NCBI GenBank assembly: GCA_007258455.2
Contig: VDFB02262723.1
Coordinates: forward strand, 310,001 to 374,000
Reading direction: 5' to 3'
DNA: 64,000 nucleotides
Origin: Sequoia sempervirens
Taxonomy: Eukaryota; Streptophyta; Pinopsida; Cupressales; Cupressaceae
Part shown: in pieces, positions 1 through 9,951 of the stretch
Numbering within the stretch: position 1 is the first letter of the stretch
How the letters are laid out: each line of letters opens with the position of its first letter
Translations under genes and position numbers: made by a program
The notes under the pieces: model-generated
Told to the model about the DNA's origin: nothing
What the model saw: only the letters and a program-made list of their open reading frames with translations
Database searches by the model: none

Positions 1-1060
1 TTGAATGACGTGCTCCTCACCATGTGACCTGCCTGCTGACATCGGCGCATGCAACTGATTTGCTATTTTTAGCCTGTTTCCAAAACGACTTACTATAAAT
101 AGTAAGTACTCCGTTTGACTTCAAATTTTACCAGCAGATAGCTTGAAGGATGCTGATCGTGGTGGTTTACACCGGTTTTCGAAAATTCTGACTTTTTGCC
201 CTTCTTTTCGGGTCCCGAAGCTGGAAACCCTAATTTTCTCTGCATGCATATCAAATGATCTCCGTTTGTCCTTGTTTCTATTGCATTGCGATCAGCTCGT
301 GATTCTGAAGTGCTGGGAGGCGGCTGCCGGGATGCACCTGCTAAAAATAGTAAATTCCTTACTGAGTGACCATTTCTGTTTGCATGTCACATCACTGCGA
401 AGCTCTCGAAAAACCCATAAAGAATATGCCGACATGCAAAGAAAACCCTGACATGCAAACCCTAAAAATAGCCTCCAAAGGCTGGACTCTGAAAGTTGTA
501 GTCTCGCTTTGCATGTTACACCATCGCGAAGGTCTCTGAAAACCCAGAAGGAATATGCAGACATGCGAAGAAAAACTCTGCATCTGAGCCCTGAAATCTG
601 CCCCGGAAGTTGGACTGCTAAAAATAGAAAGTTGCTTGTTTTCGCTCAAATTTAACCTGTGAGTAGCTTGATGCGCTCTGAATGCAGTGTGATTGTCGGA
701 ATCTTAAAAACGCTGACAAATTGCCCGCAATTGCACACTTACTAAAAATAGTAAGTACCCGGAATTTGATGAAAATTTGCTGAGAACCTGCTGGAAGCAT
801 ACTAACATCAACGTTAGTCTCAGATTTCAATTTATTCGTTCGACCTCGGACTGACCAGGAAGACGAAACCCTAATTTTCAGACTGGGTCAATTTTTCACG
901 TTTAAGCTCAACGGCGGAGAAATCCCCGGAAAGGCAGACATCAGAAAAGAGACAGAGGGAGAGAGAGAGAGAGAGAAAAACCCAAGCCAAAAGACTAGAA
1001 TGGAGCAAAAATTAGGGGGTCCCCATTTTGAATGGGGCGATGTGTGAAAAGGTCACAACA
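1..1060 (-). repeat. Giant Tat-type LTR, U3-side fragment (copy 0)
   Basis: The right edge is GGTCACAACA, the reverse of the TGTTGTGACC start seen at 18052, 33495 and 57801, so this LTR begins at 1060 and runs left out of the window. The whole stretch is an inverted, diverged copy of 18052-19100: for example, 150-200 corresponds inversely to 18905-18960. It carries six exact CTA(A/T)4TAG sites (starting at 63, 93, 341, 462, 618 and 742). About 25 bases inside the edge is the small hairpin CCCCATTTTGAATGGGG. It interrupts an older integrase gene directly at 1061. The left end and target duplication cannot be seen. Confidence 0.8.
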
Positions 1061-1990
1061 ATAAGGTCTTTGAACTCTTCATCCTCCAATGTAGATGCTA
1101 GCTGTAAAGCAGACAGCTCCAAAGTGATGGGTAAAACCGCTTCTGTACCATACAAAAGTATGAAGGGCGAGGTGTCGATGGCTCTTTTGGGAGTGATTCT
1201 ATCAGCCCAAAGAGCATCATATAAGTTTGTGTGCCAAGCCTGCTGTTTGACTCAACCAACTTACGCACAATTGTGACAATGTTTTTATTCGATGATTTGG
1301 CCTGTCCATTACGCTAAGGGTAATAATCCGATGAATGTGACAGCATGATGCCGTGATCAAAACAAAAACTCAAAAGTTCCTCTGACAAGAAAGATGTTGC
1401 ATTATCGGTCACAATTTTACGAGGCACTCCAAAGCGTAAAATGATGTTCTCCTTCAGAAAGTTGCAAACCACTTCGGAAGTAGCTCGTTTAGTAGGAACT
1501 GCTTCAACCCACTTCGTGAAATAGTCTATTGCTGTCAGGACATAAACATGCCCTTTGCTGGAACCCGGGTTGATAGGACCTACAAAATCTATATCCCATT
1601 GCTGAAATGGAGCATCAATGATAACTGGCCTGAGTGGAGTAGCTGCCAATCTGACTTTACCAGCAAACTGCTGACATAGCTGACATTTATAGATTGTGAG
1701 AACATTTGCGTAGGGCAGTTTTACGACCACCTTTTGTTTTCCTTGATCAATGGAAGATAGCAGAAGCTAAATAATTTGCAGTCTCAAGATGAGAATTAGT
1801 CGAGTTAATATGTAAAACATTAGTATCGATCCCCAAGAAATCATCTGCCCTCAACAAAGGCTTTGATGGTGATTTCTGCTAACATAGCTGAGTCAAAAAA
1901 GCATTTCCCTCCTGCAATAACATATTTACGCTGACAGATCATATGCCCACAAGAAGGGTGGAGGCCAACCAAGTATCACCATAATCCTTT
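1061..1990 (-). pseudogene. Ty3/gypsy integrase remnant, interrupted by LTR copy 0
   Basis: Read on the minus strand, 1730-1314 encodes the integrase core: CQLCQQ end of the zinc-binding region, DIDFVGPI (first catalytic Asp), KIVTDNATSF (second Asp) and the HSSDYYP motif that normally precedes QGNG.AESSNK. A stop codon replaces the Gln right after YYP, and beyond it recognisable integrase sequence with further stops and a frameshift continues to 1061, where the giant LTR cuts it off. Upstream pieces on the minus strand to about 1990 look like the N-terminal integrase region but are badly decayed. The sequence resembles Tat-lineage integrases. No LTRs of this element are visible. Confidence 0.8.
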
Positions 1991-2869
1991 TCATAATTTT
2001 GACGTGTTAGTGGATTCCATCCAAGCCAGCAGCAACTAGATATTTCAAGAAAAAGGAGGTAGTTGATTCTTAAAGTCTTGCCTCAAAATGCTAAGTTCAT
2101 CATGAAAATCCTTGACTGGAACCTTAGTGGGTTAGTTTTCTTTTTTAAGGTTTAAGGGCATTGATTTGTTGTCTTATGACTCTTGTCTCTTGTATCATGT
2201 GTATTAAATGTTCTGTAGTAACGTATTTTGATTGCTTGTCAGTCTTAACACTTTTTTTCATGTATGAGATATGAAGATGTTTAGCATCTTAAACATAAGA
2301 GTCGATCATATGCATATCTTACTGGTCTAGATAAGAATTATTAAGTATCTTTTCTCTTGGTATCTGTGGCATATTATGTCTTGAAAGGTTAAAAAACACG
2401 TTATAGTATTTAAAGTGGATTCATTTCATTATCAACAAGAAAGAGAGATAAATTTACATATTATGTACTGTATCCCATTTCAGTGTTCTGATGAAACTAT
2501 AATGTAGAAATGGGTATGTTTTACATAACAGAAAACTGTACTACTTGTGATGTGACAACTGTAGTCCAGATACAATATAATCTTAAACTATAAACAATTC
2601 TGTGAACTTCTATTTGAGTCTCATTGTAAAAATGACTCTCCTCAAGCAAAAGATTATTGGAATTATTCCACTATCTGTCACTTTGATAGCATTAGAAGAT
2701 AATGTGGAAGCAAAACCAGTGAGATGTAAGCTTCTTTCATAACATTTTTTTAACTTAAGTATATATCCAAAGAATTTATATTAGCTGATATTTTATTTTC
2801 CATAAATTTGTATTTTGTTTTGTTATCTTATTCCTTATCCTTACTGTTTAGTATCTGCTTGAGGTGCAG
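1991..2869 (+). other. Intron tail, no gene recognised
   Basis: AT-rich sequence between the gypsy remnant and the first visible host exon. A stretch at about 2631-2728 has an open frame followed by GTAAGC and could be mistaken for an exon, but it does not resemble the channel family and does not obviously join in phase. The acceptor for the next exon follows a pyrimidine-rich run near 2820-2850. Confidence 0.5.
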
Positions 2870-3064
2870 TTGCTTATTATTGCTCCACCCAAATCCCATA
2901 AAATTCAACCTGGCTTGACAGCTGATGAAGAAGCAACATATTTTGCAGCACAAGTCTTGGACATGCCAACCAATGATTCATTGTCTCTTTCTTCTAGGAC
3001 TGATTTAGCATCATCAAAGCGGTTTGAAAGTATAGTAAGGCGTCCTGAGAAACCAGGATCAAAG
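2870..3064 (+). CDS. CASTOR/POLLUX-type ion channel, exon (part of the C-terminal cytosolic domain)
   Basis: First visible exon of the host gene. It reads LLIIAPPKSHK at its start and RFESIVRRPEKPGSK at its end, matching in pattern the segment of CASTOR/POLLUX (DMI1/SYM8) family proteins that follows the RCK-like regulatory region. These are nuclear-envelope or plastid-associated cation channels; POLLUX/DMI1 acts in nuclear calcium signalling during root symbiosis. The 3' splice donor is AAG|GTATGA at 3065. The 5' edge is uncertain: acceptors at 2851 (TTTAG) and 2869 (GTGCAG) are both in the same frame. I chose 2869 because family members have LLxIAP directly after an Asp-Lys pair. The preceding exon is not in the window or was not recognised; about 1.9 kb of transposon lies upstream. 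Confidence 0.8.
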
Positions 3065-3272
3065 GTATGATCTTGCATATAATATCTCGTGCAAATTCAT
3101 TTCTAATAATTTTTTTTTTAAATCTAGTAGCAAAAAAATGCATAAGCTAGCATAATTTTGTTCCAAGTATTTTGTATGAATAGTGAAATCTTTGATTATT
3201 TAGGTAGATCATATTTGATTTTTTGTTTCAACATAAGTGAAATCAAGGTTGAGATTTCGCTTTCTCTTGCAG

Positions 3273-3386
3273 GCGGGTAATGGAATTTTAGGCCCAAAAG
3301 AGTGTATACTTATGCTGGGATGGCGTCCAGGTGTAAATGAGATGATCCTAGAATATGATAGCTATCTTGGACCTGATAGTGAATTG
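3273..3386 (+). CDS. CASTOR/POLLUX-type ion channel, exon with GWRP motif
   Basis: Encodes 38 residues including [15 protein letters not shown] and [11 protein letters not shown], the hallmark GWR..(V/I).EM and YLGPGS stretch of the CASTOR/POLLUX family, equivalent to the start of the second Rossmann-like (RCK-type) unit. The acceptor is TCTTGCAG|GCG at 3272 and the donor is TTG|GTACGT at 3387, both phase 0. The upstream intron is 208 bp. The next exon that continues the same protein in phase lies about 50 kb downstream at 53532. Confidence 0.88.
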
Positions 3387-6300
3387 GTACGTGCTCTTTC
3401 TATGTATCTATGTATTCTTTTTGCCAACCTTTCCAATCATGTTGATCAAGTGATATCTTCAATACAAAATTCTAGGATGACAAAAATTTAAAAAATGGGA
3501 TGAAGTTCAATATTTACTATGTTTACAGTCGTACCTGACCAAGTTTAGAAAGGAAATTCATATGACGGTCCAAAACCATTCTCTTATACATTAATGATTA
3601 ATGCAAACAAGTGTTCCCTTCTTTTAGAACATTTCGCTGGTCTTCCAAATTAAAATAGTGAACAAATACTTGTGAAACAAATCATACAGTTATAATGATA
3701 AGACAAAATGTGAAATCCCTTATAGGGATAAAATGGGAGAAAATAAATAAATATATAGGAGCAATTTCTTTTCTTTGGAATAGTATAAAACTGATGCTAT
3801 ATAACACGAATACAATAGTTACGAAATTTATTTATTGGTTAGGGTATAACATTCACTGCGTTATCTGTTGTGAATGAATTGATTGATATAAGGTCATCAC
3901 TTCCATTAACAGATGAAGGTTTAGAATAAAATTAAAAATTGTGTTGGTCATTTCAGAATGTCCACTCTGTACCAGCACTCAACAAGATACAAGGAAACAG
4001 TTTTAGCAACCCCACATACACCCAACTTATAATGTCCCAATTTTGAGCCGTATGGTTTCGTGAGCTTTTGGCCAATTTCCAAGTTTTTCCGTAAGCTTCT
4101 ACATGAACTAGGGAGAACTCCAAAGTTCTTGGAGAGCACAATTTCAAGCTTTATTGGTTTCCGCTGTTGGCATTGAGCTCAATGGGTGTTTTGAATCGCA
4201 GTGACGCGTTCAAAAGTGTTTTTGGCTTCTTGGGGTGTTCTTCAAACTTCTTGCAGAGCACGTCTATTTTTAGTAAGTCTCCGAGTTGGCACTTGTCATC
4301 ATCCCCCAACTTTAGTTACATCTTGACATGACCAAAACTGGATTCCAAAATATTTAAAATATACACTTAAGCTTATAATGTTAAATGTTAAAATATCTGC
4401 TAAGTGTTCTATTTAATTAAAATGCTTTTGCATGTAATGAATTATTTAATTCGAAAAACCAAAAAGTATTTTTCAGAAAAGAAAAAAAAAACTTTTTCAA
4501 AAAGCAACAAAAAATAGCTTGTTCGAGAAAACAAAAAACTGTTTTCTTTACTTTTCTTTGTGAAAAAACTATAAAAGGAGGTTTGGGTCTCTCATGTCTG
4601 ATATGTTGAAGATTTCTTACACTATTATGTTGTTGGATTGAACCTATGGGTTCTTCATAAAATCTTTTGAGGATGAAAATCCTCATTTGATTTCTAGTTT
4701 TGGATTTTGAAGACAATCCCTAGCTGAAGTTAGTGTGATTTCATTCAGGAATCACCATTGTGCCTCAATAGAGTTTCAGTTTTTGGGGTTTCAATATGGA
4801 GGTATTTGATGCTTTCTAGTTGGCAGATTTTTGGGGTTTGATTAATGATCTTTGCAGAGTTTTCTTTAGAGGTTTCCTTGAGGGTGATTGAGGAGGTTAT
4901 TTTCTGAGGGTTTCTTGCAGACCTGGCGTGGGTTTGGAGATTGAACCACCCCCTTTTCTCTTGAATTTGCTGACTGTATGGTGGTGTTGGGTATGCCTCT
5001 GATTGTTTGGCACAGATTGGAAGTGGTCTTTGTTATGTTATTAGGTGTTTGATGAATTTATTGCTGGTCATTGCTGGGAGGTTTTCTTTGGTGGTTTGGA
5101 AAGGTGTTTGGTGATTTACCAAGGCTGTTTTAACCTGCCATAGTAGTATATCAGACTTGCAACAGCTCTCCTGGTCATATGAGACCTGATTCATCACATA
5201 CATCAGCCTACATGGTGATTCTTAGACCTGTCCCAGATCATGTCAGTGAATAATCTCAAGGCATATCATTAGTATTTCAGGTGGTTAGAATTCAAAGTGA
5301 TCTTATTGGCTGTCCACACCTGTAGCAGTGAGTTTCAATGTATTTGCAGACCTGCAACCAGTTTCCAGTCATCCTTTGAGGTATTTTGTTGATCTTTATA
5401 AGCTGGGAGGTTATTTCATGATTGTGGGAACTTTGGGAATTGACATAATCAGTGCTATTTGTATCAGCATTGTAATCTTTATTAGAGACTTATGACAGCA
5501 GATATATCTTGTTGATATATTTATGATGAGTTTACATGTTGGAAAAATAAAATTAAAAAAATCTAGGGTGGTTATTACACAACCATAGTAGTATTACACT
5601 CCAAAATATTGTGATTAATCTCAATTAATCACCACCTGCCTCATTTACTGACTCATTTCTGGAGTTTTTCATACCCTTTCACAAAAAAAATATATATATA
5701 CTTGTCCTGTTTTTTGGCCTATTTTTGCTTGCGAGAAGAAAAATACAAGAATGGGGAGATTGGAAATTTTTAGTTGAGGGTTAAGGCTAGAGAATTCTAA
5801 GTATTCAAGTTTAAGTTTGAATAAATAATTTGAGTTAAAATTTTGAACACTAAGGATTTTTGTTTTAGTTATAGCCTAATGAGAGTTTGGTATAAAACAT
5901 CGATTCACCCCTAAAATAGTAGGTTGTGTTCAATGACAACACTAGCTTGCTATTTTAGGACCAACCATAGATATTTTTTATATAAACCCTCTTAGGTAAA
6001 AGTAAAATAGTTGTTTTTAAATTTTTATTTGTTTTATATACATAATTGGAAATTTTACCTCTATACATTATATTTGACACGAGATAACAAAATCAAAACT
6101 TATTCTGTTTTAACAAAATATAGCTTTTCTCTTTTTAACCCAAGTAATTGATTTCCATCTACACTTTTGCTATGTTGTGCCAATGTTGTGCAAATGGAAT
6201 GCTACTATGTTCCCAACACAAATCATCAATATAATAGGTATGGTATAATTGGAGACAATTACTAAAAGTGGTCCAAAATATGGCCAAAATATTATTCTAG

Positions 6301-7794
6301 CATTCATTTCACCTCATCACAATTCTTTTAATGTGGTTGCCCCTTGTGGGACAATTAAATAGCGAACTAACATGATTCTTCATGAATCCTCATAGCTGCA
6401 ATTTTCCCAACCATCATTGGCCTTCATGGGTGTTTAGACCTCATGATCAAGTAGAGTCTACATATATGGTTTTTGTCCCATTCATATAAAATAAGATGAG
6501 TTACAAAGTCATGATGTAACACTTCCCTTCCCAACTAGTGTATTAATCATAGATGCAATACTCGTAAGGTACTCACAAAACTTGTGAGTACTCACAAGCC
6601 AGCTAGCTTGGCAAGTTACTCACCCAATAACTTGCCGACGGGTTTTTGTAAAGCTTGTGGCGATTTTTATCTGAAAAATGAGTGAGTTAATGGGAAAAAT
6701 TGTGATTTTTGTGTTAATAACTCATCCAAATCCATATAATTTTATTTTTTATTTGCCAAAAAAAAAATCAATTTTCACTTCATTTTTACACGTGACTAGC
6801 AATTTAGGGCATGTGTTAGCTATGCAATTTGGGACACAATTTAAAACATCAACACAAGTTTTCCTCATTATTTTTGTTTGATATTTTGAGACTTTAAAGT
6901 GTTGTGCTTGGCACTAAGAAAATAAAATCCAACTGAGAATGAATAGCAAGCTCCCTATCTCATTTGACAAAAAATGCAAAGTGGCATCTTTCTATCTTTG
7001 AGTTTGTTATAAACTAATAGGCTTCTATTGTTATTTATTTTCAGAATGTGTAAGGGAAGACCTGAGAATCCTTTTTATATTCTCTACAGATGAGTTGTTT
7101 CCCTTGTAGCATGATATGCGTAAACCCCCCTTTGTAGTTTCTATTGGTGGTAGTGTCGCTTCGAAGAAGGCATGGTTCCAACTCCAAAATGTTCTAGGAT
7201 GAATTGAAGTTTGGAATCTTTGATGGTCAATTTTGGACAACTTCCAAAGGGAGATTTCCAACTTTTTTTTTTTTCGAATTGAACAAAGTTAATTAGAGAA
7301 GAATGAGCTGTCATGAAGGTTGTAAAGAATAATTGTTAAACAAAGATTTTCAACTATCTTAGTGTAGATTTTGCTCCAACTTTCCAGTGCTACCTTTTAT
7401 AAAAAATAAATTAAAAGATAACTATATAATTGTAATGGTGAAAATTGTATACCCTATCTCTTTCTTTATGGTTTGGGTTTCTAGTGATAGGTTATTTTTA
7501 ATTGTATTAATTAGAATGTAAAATGATAACTTTTATATTGAAGTTCATATTTATGGTTTTATTTATTTTTAATTTTAATATCTCTTATTTTTGTATATTC
7601 ATTTCATACCTTAAATTTATTACGTATTGATAGTCCACAAGTGTGAAAGTGATCCAAAACACTATTATATGTGCAAATTTGAACTGCACATTTCCAAAAT
7701 TCAAATTAAAATTCAAAACTTTTGCTACCTTTTTCACTGGTAGTTATGATCCAAATAAAATTTTGAATTGTGTCGAATTACTCACATGGATGGT
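3387..7794. other. AT-rich intron sequence, no gene recognised
   Basis: No coding region I can support. There are weak hints of decayed repeats: a CTATTTTTAG site at 4264 like those in the nearby LTRs, a stretch at 3940-4270 that reads like an old LTR fragment, and a local palindromic patch of CTCACAA/TTGTGAG at about 6560-6600 reminiscent of hAT subterminal sequence. A short AT microsatellite lies near 5690. Confidence 0.5.
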
Positions 7795-7994
7795 GTATAT
7801 AAAAAGTGATCTTTGAGAGTTGATAATATCCTCCAAAATTTTGGAGCTCTTTCCAAACTTCATGGTTCGATTTAATTGATCATTCAATTTCTCCAACTCC
7901 TTCCTCAAGGAAACAACTTCATGCTCCAATTTCTCACACTCCAATTCCTTAGCCTTTAGCTGATCTCTTACAACTTCAATTCGTTTTGCTTCCT
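7795..7994 (-). pseudogene. Copia-type gag remnant, C-terminal piece
   Basis: On the minus strand this encodes a coiled-coil-like segment (ELECEKLEHEVVSLRKELEK) typical of the end of copia gag proteins. It is the direct continuation of the gag piece at 26061-27079: removing 7995-26055 and one copy of the 5-base duplication CTTCC restores an open frame through the junction. The reading frame fades at about 7795 and no protease, integrase or reverse transcriptase follows, so this is a truncated old copy. Confidence 0.8.
7990..7994. repeat. Target-site duplication CTTCC (left)
   Basis: CTTCC directly precedes the TGTTGATG terminus at 7995 and is repeated directly after the CATCAACA terminus at 26056-26060. 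The five-base length fits Ty3/gypsy integration. Confidence 0.9.
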
Positions 7995-8197
7995 GTTGAT
8001 GTGTTTTTTATGACCGCACCAAACAGCAGAACAAAAATAGTTTAGGGCTACTCTGTTCTCTCTTGATCAAAGTATTCCGTGTGCTAAGATTGCGAGATAG
8101 ATCACACGTTCAACTCCAAGGTTCCTTAAGTGCTAATAGACCCAGTTTGGTTGATGTGTATTGCTGTGTTCTTACGAGGGGACTTACGCAATTGTTC
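7995..8197 (+). repeat. 203-bp terminal inverted repeat arm inside the 5' LTR
   Basis: Reverse complement of 9337-9539 with only about five differences (one base in an A run and four substitutions by eye). The same 203 bases at 25853-26055 are identical to 9337-9539, so the inverted arm is the odd one out. The arm begins exactly at the target duplication, so it was present when the element integrated. Confidence 0.88.
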
Positions 8198-8610
8198 GAT
8201 GACTTTGAGAATACTGCTACATTCTCCACTTTGATCCAGAACACGCAGGACTCTTAGCTGCTTGGAGAAAGTCTTGTACAAGGCACGAACATTCAGTCAC
8301 GGTGTTAGAGTTTCAGTTAGATTGTGTTCCACCGATTTCAGCTCAGGAGGTTGAGGCCGTACTTAGCAGATTTGTTGAGTTGGCAGTCAGAGAGAAGGCA
8401 AATGGGAACACACTACTGGACGAGGATCTTCTAGAAGACTGAATATGGAGCATTAATTACCTTTTTCTATTTTTGGGAGTGAGTGGGAATCTTTGATTCA
8501 TTTAATGTACCACTCCCTATTCTGGCAGTTTTTAGGGTTAGGGCTGAGGTGGCACGATTCTGGCCACTCTATTGATTGTAACCCTAGCCGTCCTTTGGGA
8601 CTTGGCTAGC

Positions 8611-8630
8611 TATAAAAGGGGGAGTCCCCC
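8611..8630 (+). promoter_or_regulatory. LTR promoter: TATA box with adjoining hairpin
   Basis: TATAAAA at 8611 runs straight into GGGGGAGTCCCCC (8618-8630), a five-base-pair stem with a three-base loop. It is preceded by a conserved GAGGTGGCACGATTCTGGCC region. The same arrangement recurs at 25117 and 37031. This is the likely promoter for the gag-pol transcript. Confidence 0.7.
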
Positions 8631-9544
8631 TCATTTGTAAGGCATTAGAATTAGATTAGACATTGGAATAGTAGACATTGAGAGAGCATTAGCATTAGAG
8701 CTAGATAGTGTAGCATTGTAGAGCATTTTGCATAATTTGGAGAAGAAAGAAAGTTTTCCCTTTGAGAACTTTTGAGGAGATTGTTGTGTAACACATTTTA
8801 TGATAATAGATCTTTTCATTGATGATGGAATTCGTCTTGTCATGAAATGCTAGCAAGGTTTCTTCTTCCTTTCGTATCCAAGTAGCTTAAATTCATGCAA
8901 GTAGCTTACTTTGGTGTGTGGTGTTTTATTGAGATAGCTTTTTATTCCATACCACTAGCTTGTTGATGATAAGTTCGCCTTGTGTGGTCAACTGGACATT
9001 ACCTTGAGTTTAACTTCGTTGTGATTTATCTTGCGTCGTCGGATGGTGTATGCATGTTAAGTCATAATTTGAACATCTTTTGCTATTTCCCTTGAAGATT
9101 GCACCGATTTTGCTGAGGCTGTCCGACGGAGGCTAGGTGAAATCCGGTTGAAGTCTATTGAAACGAAGCCCCACATATCTTGCATTTAGAATAGAATATA
9201 AATTTCTTAGGCCTTACCTCTTTTACTTTCCGTATATTTCTGGTTAGTTTTAGAAAAAAAACGAGCTATATTGCCAAATCATACACGTAAGAATCCCCTT
9301 CAAAATCCTACGTTAGCTGCTGACTGCAAGAAATCTGAACAATTGCGTAAGTCCCCTCGTAAGAACACAGCAATATACATCAACCAAACTGGGTCTATTC
9401 GCACTTAAGGAACCTTGGAGTTGAACGTGTGATCTATCTCGCAATCTTAGCACACGGAATACTTTGATCAAGAGAGAATGGAGTAGCCCTAAACTATTTT
9501 GTTCTGCTGTTTGGTGCGGTCATAAAAAACACATCAACAGGAAC

Positions 9545-9563
9545 TGGCGCTAGAAGGAGGGCC
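9545..9563 (+). other. Primer-binding site of the gag-pol element
   Basis: TGGCGCTAGAAGGAGGGCC starts five bases after the LTR end at 9539, where the minus-strand primer tRNA should anneal. TGG at the start matches the CCA end of a tRNA. I cannot name the tRNA with confidence. Confidence 0.7.
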
Positions 9564-9658
9564 TTCAAGGATTCTTCGCAGTGAAGCAGTCATTTTCAAA
9601 TAAGAAGGGATTTCATTGAAAAGAAATTCATTGGAGAAAGAAAATATCATGAGTAAAG

Positions 9659-9907
9659 ATGGTGCTACCGCATAGAGGGATATTTCCAGTGCTGCAGCCT
9701 AACTTGGGATTCAACGACGACCAAGAGGACATTCTTTCAGGGTTGAACAATCTTGCTTGGAAGACAAAGGAGAACTACGCCCAGTACATGAGAACTTGCT
9801 TCGTGTTGGAGGAGGAAGAAGAAAAGGCTATTGAAATTCAAGTTGCAATCGAAAGGAATTTGCTCGATCAAAGACATCCACTCGCTCCTCTTCCTCGCCG
9901 ACAGTAA
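9659..9907 (+). CDS. Short ORF in the leader, upstream of gag (82 aa)
   Basis: An ATG-initiated frame reading MVLPHRGIFPVLQPNLGFND, with an acidic stretch (LEEEEEKAIEIQ) near its middle. It overlaps the gag-pol frame, which is open from 9835, by about 70 bases and lies in a different phase. It may be an upstream ORF, or the true N-terminus of gag joined by a one-base shift or lost through an indel; I see no obvious slippery heptamer in the overlap. No known domain recognised. Confidence 0.45.
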   Translation: MVLPHRGIFPVLQPNLGFNDDQEDILSGLNNLAWKTKENYAQYMRTCFVLEEEEEKAIEIQVAIERNLLDQRHPLAPLPRRQ

Positions 9908-9951
9908 TCAGCTACATCCTGGATCGAATCAGTTCATTCTCACCCGATAAG

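Larger units (their letters stand above)
7995..9539 (+). repeat. 5' LTR of the Tat-like element (1545 bp, altered left end)
   Basis: 8198-9539 matches 24703-26055 closely, with long identical stretches through the promoter and R-U5. The first 203 bases are different in kind: they are an inverted copy of the LTR's own last 203 bases. The U3 arrays and extra gene present in the 3' unit (18052-24702) are missing. TATA box at 8611. The end ACACATCAACA at 9539 is followed by the primer-binding site. Confidence 0.85.

Noticed and set aside
2631..2728. Possible extra host exon ending in a GTAAGC donor
   Set aside because: The translated sequence does not resemble the channel family and does not join convincingly to the exon at 2870.
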